This document shows positions 1 to 5,807 of a stretch of 6,769 nucleotides of DNA, in pieces. The translations under genes and the position numbers were made by a program. How positions within the stretch are numbered: the stretch's first letter is position 1; every line of letters starts with the position of its first letter. The notes beneath the pieces are model-generated. The model searched no databases and was not told the DNA's origin. It saw only the letters and a program-made list of their open reading frames with translations. This stretch comes from UMGS172 sp045592985 (GTDB taxonomy: Bacteria > Bacillota > Clostridia > Oscillospirales > Acutalibacteraceae): the NCBI GenBank assembly GCA_045592985.1, contig JAZNVU010000016.1:1-6769 (forward strand). The letters run 5' to 3'.

Positions 1-1
1 T

Positions 2-247
2 ACTCATAACCAAATCCGCTTTGTGCAAGTGCGCAACGCCTTAAAGGAAGAACGCACAGACGAGTTGCTGACACAAATGAAGTCAATTATTGAAAACGAG
101 CGTCAGTTGACACTTGATTTAATGCAGGAATGTGCAAACGACTCTCGCATAGGCTTTGAACCCAGCAACCACTATTACTACACCCTGCGTGATTTTAAAG
201 AAAAACTTCTCAATTTAAAATACTGCGAAGAGTTTTTCGGAATATAA
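2..247 (+). CDS. C-terminal fragment of an unidentified protein, possibly carbohydrate-active
   Basis: The reading frame is open from the window edge to a TAA at 245-247, so only the last 81 residues are present and the true start lies upstream. An internal GTG at 23 is not a convincing start because no ribosome binding site precedes it. The fragment is hydrophilic and mostly helical in character. It holds the segment DSRIGFEPSNHYYYT (about residues 46-60), followed by an amphipathic end, RDFKEKLLNLKYCEEFF. From memory, a similar RIGFE-SNHYYY tail occurs at the C-terminus of some large gut-bacterial glycoside-hydrolase-like proteins, but I cannot confirm this and no catalytic domain is visible. 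It runs toward the next gene, and the two share a terminator. Coding is likely; function is unassigned. Confidence 0.6.
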   Translation, partial: THNQIRFVQVRNALKEERTDELLTQMKSIIENERQLTLDLMQECANDSRIGFEPSNHYYYTLRDFKEKLLNLKYCEEFFGI

Positions 248-258
248 TCAATCGGCAT

Positions 259-311
259 GATTAAAAAGCAAAACCCTTGAACTTTGACTGTTCAAGGGTT
301 CTTTTTTAATC
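259..311. terminator. Bidirectional intrinsic terminator between convergent genes
   Basis: An 11-bp perfect stem, AACCCTTGAAC (272-282) with GTTCAAGGGTT (290-300), encloses a 7-nt loop. On the plus strand it is followed by C and six T. The A-rich flank GATTAAAAAG (259-268) can extend the stem by pairing with 301-311, and it supplies a T-rich tail for minus-strand transcripts. The stop codon of the minus-strand gene (306-308) lies inside the extended structure, so one element ends both convergent transcripts. Confidence 0.88.
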
Positions 312-1001
312 ACTCAAATCATTAAGTCCGTGTTCGTTCAACATAAACTGCACGGTTTTGGTCGATTTTGCATATTCTTTGGGAGAATCATTGAGATATT
401 CTTTTACGTTATCAAACGTTATTTTTTCACTGGTTTCCTTACCGCTTCCGTCAACGGCAGGGCTGGTCCATTCGACCGCAGTCAAATCATCAACTAACGC
501 CATAAACGCAACGGAATAATTAAGCATGAGATCGTAAAAAACCGTGTCGGTCGAGGTGCTGTGAGGATACTCGAAATCGAAACAAAGTGTATAACCTCCA
601 TCTTCACCTTTGTATACCGACAATTCATGCGCACCGCAATACGAGGTAACACCTATAAGACCGGAAATTCTTTCGTTTGCCTTCAAATCTTCTGGGTTGT
701 GGTTAATCGCCTCAAAAAGCAACTTTGCCTTGTCGCTTATGTTCTCATCTTTTACAATTCTCGAACGCTTGCTTATAGGTTCAATTGAGTTGCCGGGTGT
801 TTTACTGTTAGTGAGTGCCTTGGCTATAAAAGGAATAACGACCACAACGCACACAAGCAAAGCAATAACTATAGGAATCCATTTTTTCTTCTTGGGCTTT
901 TCAGCCGTTTGTTTCGATTTAGGGTCAGAAAAAACGGTAGTATTACTGTCTTTTTCAACAGTAAACACCGATTCTTTTATTTTAGGGGATGATTTGCCCA
1001 T
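306..1001 (-). CDS. Single-pass membrane protein with DUF4825-like extracellular domain
   Basis: The protein has 231 residues and an ATG start at 1001-999, preceded by an AGAGG ribosome binding site (1011-1015 on the plus strand). Residues 1-40 form a polar, Ser/Thr/Lys-rich cytoplasmic tail ending in a basic cluster (KKKK, 37-40). Residues 42-62 form one strongly hydrophobic transmembrane helix. The basic residues before it predict an N-inside, C-outside topology. The outer domain (about 86-231) contains ISDKAKLLFEAI, a Gly/Tyr-rich stretch and FYDLMLNYSVAFMALVDDL (155-173). This pattern resembles DUF4825 domains of Firmicute membrane proteins, where a helix of the form 'LFALIDNVD' follows a beta-rich part. 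No enzyme motif or lipobox is present. It is transcribed divergently from the ACT/UPF0210 operon and appears monocistronic. The family call is tentative; the membrane topology is clearer. Biochemical function is unknown. Confidence 0.8.
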   Translation of the reverse strand: MGKSSPKIKESVFTVEKDSNTTVFSDPKSKQTAEKPKKKKWIPIVIALLVCVVVVIPFIAKALTNSKTPGNSIEPISKRSRIVKDENISDKAKLLFEAINHNPEDLKANERISGLIGVTSYCGAHELSVYKGEDGGYTLCFDFEYPHSTSTDTVFYDLMLNYSVAFMALVDDLTAVEWTSPAVDGSGKETSEKITFDNVKEYLNDSPKEYAKSTKTVQFMLNEHGLNDLSD

Positions 1002-1030
1002 TGGTTAATTCCTCTCGTGTTTTTTTAATA

Positions 1031-1059
1031 ATAATATACCATGAATATTAAAATTTCAA
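1031..1059 (-). promoter_or_regulatory. Putative sigma-A promoter of the DUF4825-like gene
   Basis: Read on the minus strand, a -35 of TTGAAA (1059-1054) is followed after 17 bp by a -10 of TATTAT (1036-1031). An overlapping alternative -10, TATATT (1038-1033), has an upstream TGG that would make it an extended -10. Transcription would begin near 1024, giving a leader of about 20 nt before the ATG at 1001. Confidence 0.6.
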
Positions 1060-1074
1060 GTGTTTATATTTTTG

Positions 1075-1103
1075 TTTACATTTTGGCGGCAATGTGGTAT
1101 CAT
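1075..1103 (+). promoter_or_regulatory. Putative extended -10 promoter of the ACT/UPF0210 operon
   Basis: The -35 is TTTACA (1075-1080), the spacer is exactly 17 bp, and the -10 is TATCAT (1098-1103). A TGG at 1095-1097 gives the extended -10 arrangement. It sits back to back with the minus-strand promoter, so the two transcription units share a short divergent control region. Because this promoter lies downstream of the ATG at 1041, that ATG cannot be the start of the ACT gene. Confidence 0.65.
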
Positions 1104-1121
1104 GGTATAAACGTATTTGTA

Positions 1122-1127
1122 AAGGAG
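1122..1127 (+). promoter_or_regulatory. Ribosome binding site deciding the TTG start of the ACT gene
   Basis: AAGGAG lies 9 nt before the TTG at 1137. The in-frame TTG at 1131 would be only 3 nt away and is too close. The position also fits the usual N-terminus of UPF0237 proteins (MKAVITxxGKD). Confidence 0.8.
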
Positions 1128-1136
1128 TGCTTGTTT

Positions 1137-1406
1137 TTGAAAGCAGTTATTACTTGTGTAGGAAAAGATACCGTCGGCATTCTTTCCAAGGTTTCGGGCG
1201 AATGTGCCAAATATAATGTTAATATCTTAGAGGTTTCACAAAGCATTTTGCAGGACATGTTCTGTATGATTATGATTGGTGACGTCGATAAATTGAATGT
1301 TCCTTTCGGTGAATTCAGTGACGCTTTGAGTACCGAGGGTGAAAAAATAAACATGGTTATAAAGGTTATGCATGAGGATATTTTCAACTCCATGCACCGT
1401 ATTTAA
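1137..1406 (+). CDS. ACT domain-containing protein, UPF0237 family
   Basis: The protein has 89 residues from a TTG start, the usual size for UPF0237 (about 88-90). The whole chain is a single ACT domain. It begins MKAVITCVGKDTVGILSKVS, with the GKDTVGI turn (9-15) between the first strand and helix that often shapes the ligand site in ACT domains. It continues with the second strand (NVNILEVSQSIL, 27-38) and the hydrophobic strand MFCMIMIGDVD (41-51). ACT domains commonly bind amino acids or related small molecules and act as regulatory subunits; the ligand of this family is unknown. Its TAA stop (1404-1406) overlaps the ribosome binding site of the UPF0210 gene, and only 11 bp separate the two genes. 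This indicates co-transcription and probably coupled translation. Extending the frame upstream to the ATG at 1041 would read through the promoter, so it was not used. Confidence 0.9.
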   Translation: MKAVITCVGKDTVGILSKVSGECAKYNVNILEVSQSILQDMFCMIMIGDVDKLNVPFGEFSDALSTEGEKINMVIKVMHEDIFNSMHRI

Positions 1407-1417
1407 GGAGAAAACCC

Positions 1418-2776
1418 ATGTTAGAAACAAAAGACATTCTTGAAACTATTGAAATGATACAGAACGAGAATCTTGATATCCGTACTGTTACAATGGGTAT
1501 CTCGCTTCTCGATTGTATCGACAGTGATATTGATGTTGCCTGCAAAAAGGTGTATGACAAAATCACATCAAAGGCTAAAAACCTTGTTCCTGTTTGCGAA
1601 GAGATTGAAAAGGAACTCGGTATTCCTATTATAAATAAGCGTATTTCGGTCACACCTATCGCTATTGTTGCCGCCGCTTGCCATTCGAAAGATGTTGTAA
1701 AGTTTGCAATAACTCTTGAAAAGGCAGCAAACACTGTGGGCGTCAACTTTATTGGCGGTTACTCGGCACTTGTGCAAAAAGGCTTTGCCGCAGGCGACCG
1801 TGAACTTATCGAAAGCATCCCCGAAGCCTTAAGCGTTACCGACCACGTTTGTTCGTCGGTCAACATAGGCTCCACCAAAGCCGGTCTTAACATGGATGCT
1901 ATTGCCATGATGGGTCATACTGTAAAACAAGCCGCATTGCTTACCGCCGACCGCCAGTGCATCGGTGCTGCAAAGTTGGTAGTGTTCTGCAACGCACCCG
2001 AAGATAACCCGTTTATGGCAGGTGCTTTCCATGGTGTTGGTGAGCCCGACTGTGAAATCAACGTCGGCGTTTCGGGTCCCGGTGTTGTAAGAGCCGCTAT
2101 TGCCGCATCCAAAGGTCTTGACCTTTCGGGTGTTGCCGACCTTATTAAACGCACTGCTTTCAAAATTACCCGTATGGGTCAACTTGTTGCACTCAAAGCC
2201 TCACAGAGACTTGGAGTACCGTTCGGTATAGTCGACCTTTCTTTGGCTCCCACCCCTGCTATCGGTGACTCGGTTGCACATATACTTGAAGAAATAGGTC
2301 TTGAACAATGTGGTGCATGTGGTACCACCGCCTGCCTTGCTATGCTTAACGATGCGGTAAAAAAAGGCGGCGTCATGGCATCCAGTCACGTCGGCGGTCT
2401 TTCGGGTGCTTTTATTCCTGTTACCGAAGACGCAGGCATGATAGACGCTTCTCGCAACGGCACATTGACAATTGAAAAATTAGAAGCCATGACAGCTGTT
2501 TGCTCGGTGGGTCTTGATATGATAAACATCCCCGGAGACACCCCCGACGAGGTTATTTCGGCTATTATCGCTGACGAGGCAGCAATAGGTATGGTTAACT
2601 CCAAGACCACTGCAGTCAGAGTTATTCCCGCTATCGGTAAAAAGGTTGGCGACGAACTTTCCTTTGGCGGACTTTTAGGTTCAGGCCCCGTTATGCCGGT
2701 CAACACAAAATCACCGCTTAAATTCATCAGCCGCGGTGGTAGAATACCTGCTCCTATGCAAAGTCTCAAGAATTAA
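1418..2776 (+). CDS. PFL-like protein, UPF0210/DUF711 family
   Basis: The protein has 452 residues, the full family length. The ATG at 1418 lies 7 nt after AAGGAG (1405-1410). The UPF0210 family is recognisable along the whole length: an N-terminal segment with NLDIRTVTMGISLLDC (18-33), Gly-rich central parts (FIGGYSALVQKG, 111-122; GVSGPGVVRAAI, 217-228), a conserved loop and helix around CGACGTTACLAMLNDAVKKG (298-317), HVGGLSGAFIPV (324-335), and the C-terminal signature GSGPVMPVNTKSP then GRIPAPMQSLKN. A structure of a relative is known to resemble the pyruvate formate-lyase fold, but I see no clear glycyl-radical motif, and the catalytic function of the family is not established. There is no signal peptide or membrane segment, so it is probably cytosolic. 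It is the second gene of an operon with the UPF0237 ACT protein, which is conserved in many Firmicutes and suggests that the ACT protein is its partner or regulator. Confidence 0.93.
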   Translation: MLETKDILETIEMIQNENLDIRTVTMGISLLDCIDSDIDVACKKVYDKITSKAKNLVPVCEEIEKELGIPIINKRISVTPIAIVAAACHSKDVVKFAITLEKAANTVGVNFIGGYSALVQKGFAAGDRELIESIPEALSVTDHVCSSVNIGSTKAGLNMDAIAMMGHTVKQAALLTADRQCIGAAKLVVFCNAPEDNPFMAGAFHGVGEPDCEINVGVSGPGVVRAAIAASKGLDLSGVADLIKRTAFKITRMGQLVALKASQRLGVPFGIVDLSLAPTPAIGDSVAHILEEIGLEQCGACGTTACLAMLNDAVKKGGVMASSHVGGLSGAFIPVTEDAGMIDASRNGTLTIEKLEAMTAVCSVGLDMINIPGDTPDEVISAIIADEAAIGMVNSKTTAVRVIPAIGKKVGDELSFGGLLGSGPVMPVNTKSPLKFISRGGRIPAPMQSLKN

Positions 2777-2794
2777 ATTTTCAAAATTTTAATA

Positions 2795-2837
2795 AAATAT
2801 GCCGCTTGACTTAATTTTGTTAGGTGGCATGTTTATT
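2795..2837 (+). terminator. Probable terminator of the ACT/UPF0210 operon
   Basis: A 12-bp stem pairs 2799-2810 (ATGCCGCTTGAC) with 2819-2830 (GTTAGGTGGCAT), allowing three G-U pairs, around an 8-nt loop. It can be extended by a few A-U pairs at its base. The tail GTTTATTCTG is T-rich but interrupted, so termination may be weaker than at the other sites in the window. Confidence 0.6.
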
Positions 2838-2903
2838 CTGTTAGTCAGAGCCCGAATTACATAAGTATTGCCGTTAATAAAATAACATTTTTTAGGGTTA
2901 CGC

Positions 2904-2932
2904 TTGACTATATTTAATATTTTTAGTAAAAT
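2904..2932 (+). promoter_or_regulatory. Sigma-A promoter of citrate synthase
   Basis: The -35 is TTGACT (2904-2909), the spacer is 17 bp, and the -10 is TAAAAT (2927-2932), embedded in AT-rich DNA. The predicted start near 2939 leaves a leader of about 40 nt, too short for a typical riboswitch. Confidence 0.75.
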
Positions 2933-2968
2933 ATCGAATAATTATTAATAATTTAAAGTTGTACTCGA

Positions 2969-2974
2969 AAGGAA
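2969..2974 (+). promoter_or_regulatory. Ribosome binding site deciding the citrate synthase start
   Basis: AAGGAA lies 5 nt before the ATG at 2980. An in-frame TTG at 2959 lies upstream of this site and would add seven residues, but it has no ribosome binding site of its own. Confidence 0.75.
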
Positions 2975-2979
2975 ATAAA

Positions 2980-4392
2980 ATGACAGACAACAAATCATTG
3001 GCTTCGGAGAATTATTTTGCAGAACTTGCCTCCGAATACAAAAAGCATAATAAAATCACATCAGCGGATTTTGAGCGTTATCACGTAAAACGCGGTCTGC
3101 GTAACGCCGATGGTACCGGTGTGCTTGCCGGCGTAACCCAGATTTGTAACGTTCATGGTTACCTGCTTAATGAAGGTGAGCGTATGCCTATCGAAGGCGA
3201 ACTCACCTACCGCGGATATTCCATAAACGATTTGGTGGAAAATTGCCGTGCAGAAAACCGCTTTGGTTTTGAAGAAGTTGCATACCTTTTAATGATGGGA
3301 AAACTACCCACCAAAGAGGAACTTGCTGAATTTAATATGGTCGTCGGTACTCGCCGCCAGTTGCCCGATTACTTCCCCGAAGATATGATATTGAGAGTTC
3401 CGAGTAAAGATATCATGAACAACCTGTCTCGTGCTGTTTTGGCTTTGTACTCTTATGATGAAAATGCTGAGTTGTACACTCTTGAAAACAACTTAAGACA
3501 GAGTCTTGACCTGTTTGCACGTTTTCCTATCATTTCGGCTTACGCATATCAAGCAAAGAAGCATTTCCACGATAAGGAAAGTCTTTATATTCACTTCCCC
3601 AAACCCGAACTTTCAACCGCCGAAAACATTTTGCACATCATTCGCGACGACAGTAATTATACTGAAGACGAAGTTCATCTGCTTGACCTTGCTTTGATGC
3701 TCCACGCAGAGCACGGTGGCGGTAACAACTCGACCTTTACAACTCGCGTGCTGACCTCATCGGGTACCGATATCTACTCGGCAATTGCAGCGGCGGTAAG
3801 TTCACTCAAAGGACCTAAGCACGGCGGTGCTAATATAAAGGTTGTTTCCATGATGAACGATATCAAAGCCAATGTTAAAAATTGGGATAGCGACGGTGAA
3901 ATTGCCGATTATCTCAAGAAAATACTGCTTAAACAAGCACACGACGGCAGTGGACTTATTTACGGTATGGGTCATGCGATTTATACCAAGTCCGACCCGA
4001 GAGCAGTTCTTCTCAGAAAAAGTGCCGAAAAACTTGCCCGAGTCAAAGGAAGATACGACGAATTGGTACTCATGGACCGAATTGCCGCGCTATCCCCTCA
4101 TGTTTTTGCCGAGGTTAAGAACGGCGGTAAGGTGATTTGCCCCAACGTTGACTATTATTCAGGCTTTGTATATTCGATGATGGGTATTCCCGACGAACTC
4201 TATACGGCACTTTTTGCCATTGCAAGGGTTGCCGGCTGGTGTTCGCACCGCACTGAGGAAATTGCCACAGGCAGCCGTATTATGCGCCCTGCTTATAAAT
4301 CAATCGTTCCTGCTAAGACTTATGTTCCCATTGATGACCGCGAAGATGCCGAGCATCCGCACCACATATCGGGATTAAACCAACTTTTCTAA
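2980..4392 (+). CDS. gltA: Citrate synthase (citrate/2-methylcitrate synthase family, Si type)
   Basis: This enzyme condenses acetyl-CoA with oxaloacetate to citrate in the cytosol. The protein has 470 residues. All three expected catalytic residues are present: His281 in GPKHGGAN, His332 in GMGHAIYTKSDPR and Asp391 in PNVDYYSG. LMLHAEHGGGNNSTF (239-253) and the C-terminal SHRTEEI (422-428) are also typical, with Arg341 and Arg424 as likely substrate or CoA contacts. The N-terminal part carries the small beta domain (GVTQICNVHGYLLNEGERMPIEGELTYRGYSI, about 51-82). The chain is somewhat longer than the common 370-430 residues, with an extra N-terminal segment of about 40 residues and an expanded middle, as in some clostridial members. 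It belongs to the Si family, not the unrelated HMG-CoA-lyase-like Re-citrate synthase of some clostridia. It has its own promoter and terminator, and no aconitase or isocitrate dehydrogenase lies nearby. A role in glutamate synthesis is inferred. 2-Methylcitrate synthase activity cannot be excluded. Confidence 0.93.
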   Translation: MTDNKSLASENYFAELASEYKKHNKITSADFERYHVKRGLRNADGTGVLAGVTQICNVHGYLLNEGERMPIEGELTYRGYSINDLVENCRAENRFGFEEVAYLLMMGKLPTKEELAEFNMVVGTRRQLPDYFPEDMILRVPSKDIMNNLSRAVLALYSYDENAELYTLENNLRQSLDLFARFPIISAYAYQAKKHFHDKESLYIHFPKPELSTAENILHIIRDDSNYTEDEVHLLDLALMLHAEHGGGNNSTFTTRVLTSSGTDIYSAIAAAVSSLKGPKHGGANIKVVSMMNDIKANVKNWDSDGEIADYLKKILLKQAHDGSGLIYGMGHAIYTKSDPRAVLLRKSAEKLARVKGRYDELVLMDRIAALSPHVFAEVKNGGKVICPNVDYYSGFVYSMMGIPDELYTALFAIARVAGWCSHRTEEIATGSRIMRPAYKSIVPAKTYVPIDDREDAEHPHHISGLNQLF

Positions 4393-4402
4393 AGCACATT
4401 TT

Positions 4403-4437
4403 AAACCTGCGATTTTAAATCGCAGGTTTTTGTTTAT
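4403..4437 (+). terminator. Intrinsic terminator of citrate synthase
   Basis: An 11-bp stem pairs 4403-4413 with 4419-4429 (core CCTGCGAT/ATCGCAGG) around a short loop. It is followed by a run of T reading TTGTTTATTT. The hairpin begins 10 nt after the stop codon. Confidence 0.88.
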
Positions 4438-4440
4438 TTC

Positions 4441-4469
4441 TTGACACCGAGACAATAATAAAATAAAAT
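4441..4469 (+). promoter_or_regulatory. Sigma-A promoter of the aldo/keto reductase
   Basis: A perfect -35, TTGACA (4441-4446), is followed after 17 bp by a -10 of TAAAAT (4464-4469). It begins directly after the T tail of the upstream terminator. The predicted leader is about 20 nt and leads into AAGGAG (4484-4489) before the ATG at 4496. The close match to consensus suggests strong, largely constitutive expression; no operator-like repeat overlaps it. Confidence 0.8.
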
Positions 4470-4495
4470 AAACAAAAAGTGTTAAGGAGAACGAT

Positions 4496-5491
4496 ATGAA
4501 CTACGTTGCAGACAAAGACCGTTACAGCAAAATCGACTACCGCTACTGTGGGAAAAGCGGATTGCAGTTGCCTGCAGTTTCTTTAGGGCTCTGGCATAAT
4601 TTCAGCGACGCCGACGATTATGGCAACATGGTAAAAATGCTGACAACCGCATTTGACAACGGAATTACACATTTTGACCTCGCCAACAACTACGGCAGAC
4701 CGTTTGACGGCTCGGCAGAATCGAATTTTGGCAAAATAATGAAAAATGAATTGTCAGCCTACCGAGACGAACTCGTGATTTCGACCAAAGCAGGCTATGA
4801 TATGTGGGCAGGTCCCTATGGTGACGGTGGAAGCCGAAAATATCTCATTTCCAGCCTTGACCAAAGCCTTAAAAGGATGGGACTTGAATATGTCGATATT
4901 TTTTACCACCACCGCATGGATAAAAATACTCCTTTGGAGGAAACCATGGGTGCCTTGCACGATATTGTAAAACAAGGCAAGGCTCTTTACGTCGGCATTT
5001 CCAACTACGATGCCGAAACCACCAAAAAGGCTCAGGATATGCTCGAAAGCATGGGTGTTCATTGCCTTATTCACCAGTTCAGATACTCCATGCTCGACCG
5101 CGCTGTTGAAATAAAAGGCACAACCTCGGCAACCAAAGAAGCCGGTATGGGAAGTATCGCGTTTTCACCCTTAAAACAAGGTATTCTGTCTGATAAATAT
5201 CTTAAAGGTATCCCCGAAAATTCGCGTGCCGCAAAAGAGAACACATATCTGTCCAAAGACAACATCACACCCGAACTTTTGCAAAAGGTCAAGACACTTA
5301 ACGAAATTGCACTGTCACGCGGTCAGACCTTGGCACAAATGGCGGTTGCGTGGCTGTTGGGCGTCGGTGGAATGACCAGCGTGCTGATTGGCGCCAGCAG
5401 TCCGAAACAGATTATCGAAAACGTAAACGCCACACACAACACTTCGTTTACCGAAGACGAGCTGACTGCAATAAACCAAATAATAGGATAA
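4496..5491 (+). CDS. yghZ: Aldo/keto reductase, YghZ (L-glyceraldehyde 3-phosphate reductase) type
   Basis: The protein is an NADPH-dependent (alpha/beta)8-barrel reductase of 331 residues. It is very similar, as I recall that sequence, to E. coli YghZ/Gpr, which reduces L-glyceraldehyde 3-phosphate and methylglyoxal. Shared blocks include YRYCGKSGLQLPAVSLGLWHNF (16-37), HFDLANNYG (59-67), STKAGYDMW (96-104), YLISSLDQSLKRMGLEYVDIFY (116-137), GKALYVGISNY (161-171) and the cofactor-binding SVLIGASSPKQIIENV (295-310). The catalytic tetrad is present as Asp61, Tyr66, Lys98 and His139. It ends about 15 residues earlier than the E. coli enzyme (about 346), lacking the short C-terminal tail but no core element. 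It has no signal peptide and is cytosolic. The gene is monocistronic. A role in aldehyde detoxification is inferred from the family; some relatives annotated as potassium-channel beta-like proteins are possible but less close. Confidence 0.92.
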   Translation: MNYVADKDRYSKIDYRYCGKSGLQLPAVSLGLWHNFSDADDYGNMVKMLTTAFDNGITHFDLANNYGRPFDGSAESNFGKIMKNELSAYRDELVISTKAGYDMWAGPYGDGGSRKYLISSLDQSLKRMGLEYVDIFYHHRMDKNTPLEETMGALHDIVKQGKALYVGISNYDAETTKKAQDMLESMGVHCLIHQFRYSMLDRAVEIKGTTSATKEAGMGSIAFSPLKQGILSDKYLKGIPENSRAAKENTYLSKDNITPELLQKVKTLNEIALSRGQTLAQMAVAWLLGVGGMTSVLIGASSPKQIIENVNATHNTSFTEDELTAINQIIG

Positions 5492-5538
5492 TAAAAGACA
5501 CTATGCACTTGAAAAACAGTACATAGTGTCTTTTATTT
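5490..5538. terminator. Long bidirectional terminator after the aldo/keto reductase
   Basis: A perfect 16-bp stem pairs AATAAAAGACACTATG (5490-5505) with CATAGTGTCTTTTATT (5522-5537) around a 16-nt loop. It overlaps the last two bases of the stop codon. The T-rich 3' arm and A-rich 5' arm could support termination in both directions. Confidence 0.85.
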
Positions 5539-5572
5539 ATACATATTATTGAGCTTTTAGTTTAAGGTTTCT

Positions 5573-5596
5573 GTCATTCTGAGCGAAGCGAAGAAT
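5573..5596 (+). repeat. 24-bp dispersed-repeat motif (CATTCTGAGCGAAGCGAAG core)
   Basis: The segment contains a tandem GCGAA-GCGAA core flanked by ATTCT (5576-5580) and its complement AGAAT (5592-5596), so it can form a small stem-loop. I recall near-identical intergenic sequences scattered in many unrelated bacterial genomes. Only one copy lies in this window, so its repeated nature is not shown by the window itself. Confidence 0.55.
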
Positions 5597-5599
5597 TTA

Positions 5600-5717
5600 A
5601 AAAGCCCTCCTTGCCTAAAGGAGGGTGGCAGCCGAAGGCTGACGGGAGGATAATTCTTTATCCGCAATCCCTCAGTCAAAACCTGCGGTTTTGCTAGCTC
5701 CCTTTGACAAGGGAGCC
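5600..5717. repeat. Palindromic intergenic element, copy 1
   Basis: This is a 118-bp imperfect palindrome. Its 5' half (5600-5651) matches copy 2 at 51 of 52 positions, and its 3' half is an imperfect reverse complement of the 5' half. Four hairpins are visible: CCCTCCTT/AAGGAGGG (5605-5612 with 5618-5625), CAGCC/GGCTG (5629-5633 with 5637-5641), CAAAACC/GGTTTTG (5677-5683 with 5687-5693) and GCTCCCTT/AAGGGAGC (5697-5704 with 5709-5716). A further small palindrome, GGATAA/TTATCC (5648-5663), sits in the centre. There is no open reading frame, so it would be non-autonomous (MITE- or REP-like). The style resembles palindromic repeats I associate with gut Clostridia. Confidence 0.85.
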
Positions 5718-5744
5718 TGTTTACATGTTATTTTTCACCACCCT

Positions 5745-5775
5745 GTCATATCGGACATTCTGTTGTTCATACCTT
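5745..5775 (+). promoter_or_regulatory. Putative sigma-E (mother-cell sporulation) promoter of the deacetylase
   Basis: TCATATC (5746-5752), preceded by G, matches six of seven positions of the Bacillus sigma-E -35 pattern (KMATATT). After 15 bp, CATACCTT (5768-5775) matches seven of eight positions of the -10 pattern (CATACAHT). The start would be near 5782, just ahead of the ribosome binding site at 5794. A sigma-A promoter in the same interval is much poorer. Sigma-E control agrees with a PdaB-like sporulation role. Confidence 0.6.
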
Positions 5776-5793
5776 AAACCAAAGGCACATTTT

Positions 5794-5798
5794 AGGAG
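5794..5798 (+). promoter_or_regulatory. Ribosome binding site deciding the deacetylase TTG start
   Basis: AGGAG is directly adjacent to an in-frame TTG at 5799, which is too close to be used. It lies 9 nt before the second TTG at 5808, which gives the natural N-terminus MKFIIL. Confidence 0.8.
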
Positions 5799-5807
5799 TT
5801 GAATAAC

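Larger units (their letters stand above)
5492..5807. other. 316-bp intergenic region dense in repeats
   Basis: No gene is supported here. In order it contains the reductase terminator, a short AT-rich stretch (5539-5572), a 24-bp repeat motif (5573-5596), a palindromic element (5600-5717), and the promoter and ribosome binding site of the deacetylase (5745-5798). Confidence 0.8.

Noticed and set aside
610..1008. Plus-strand open frame of about 130 codons antisense to the DUF4825-like gene
   Set aside because: It has no ribosome binding site, no recognisable family, and opposes a gene with a promoter, ribosome binding site, membrane helix and terminator. It is a shadow frame.
1041..1136. N-terminal extension of the ACT protein from the ATG at 1041
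   Set aside because: The extension would include the operon promoter and ribosome binding site and does not match the UPF0237 N-terminus. The TTG at 1137 fits better.
1384..1746. Minus-strand open frame overlapping the start of the UPF0210 gene
   Set aside because: It is antisense to a clearly conserved protein and has no start signals; the other antisense frames inside 1829-2769 are rejected for the same reason.
2803..2909. Direct repeat CGCTTGACT at 2803-2811 and 2901-2909
   Set aside because: The second copy is the -35 box of the citrate synthase promoter and the first lies in the upstream terminator stem. No -10 box follows the first at a proper distance, so this is probably coincidence.
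2838..2979. Possible riboswitch or leader RNA before citrate synthase
   Set aside because: The predicted leader is only about 40 nt and shows no stable structure or conserved motif.
5705..5760. Sigma-A promoter with TTTACA at 5720-5725 for the deacetylase
   Set aside because: No acceptable -10 box occurs 16-18 bp downstream, and the sigma-E-like site fits better in sequence and position.
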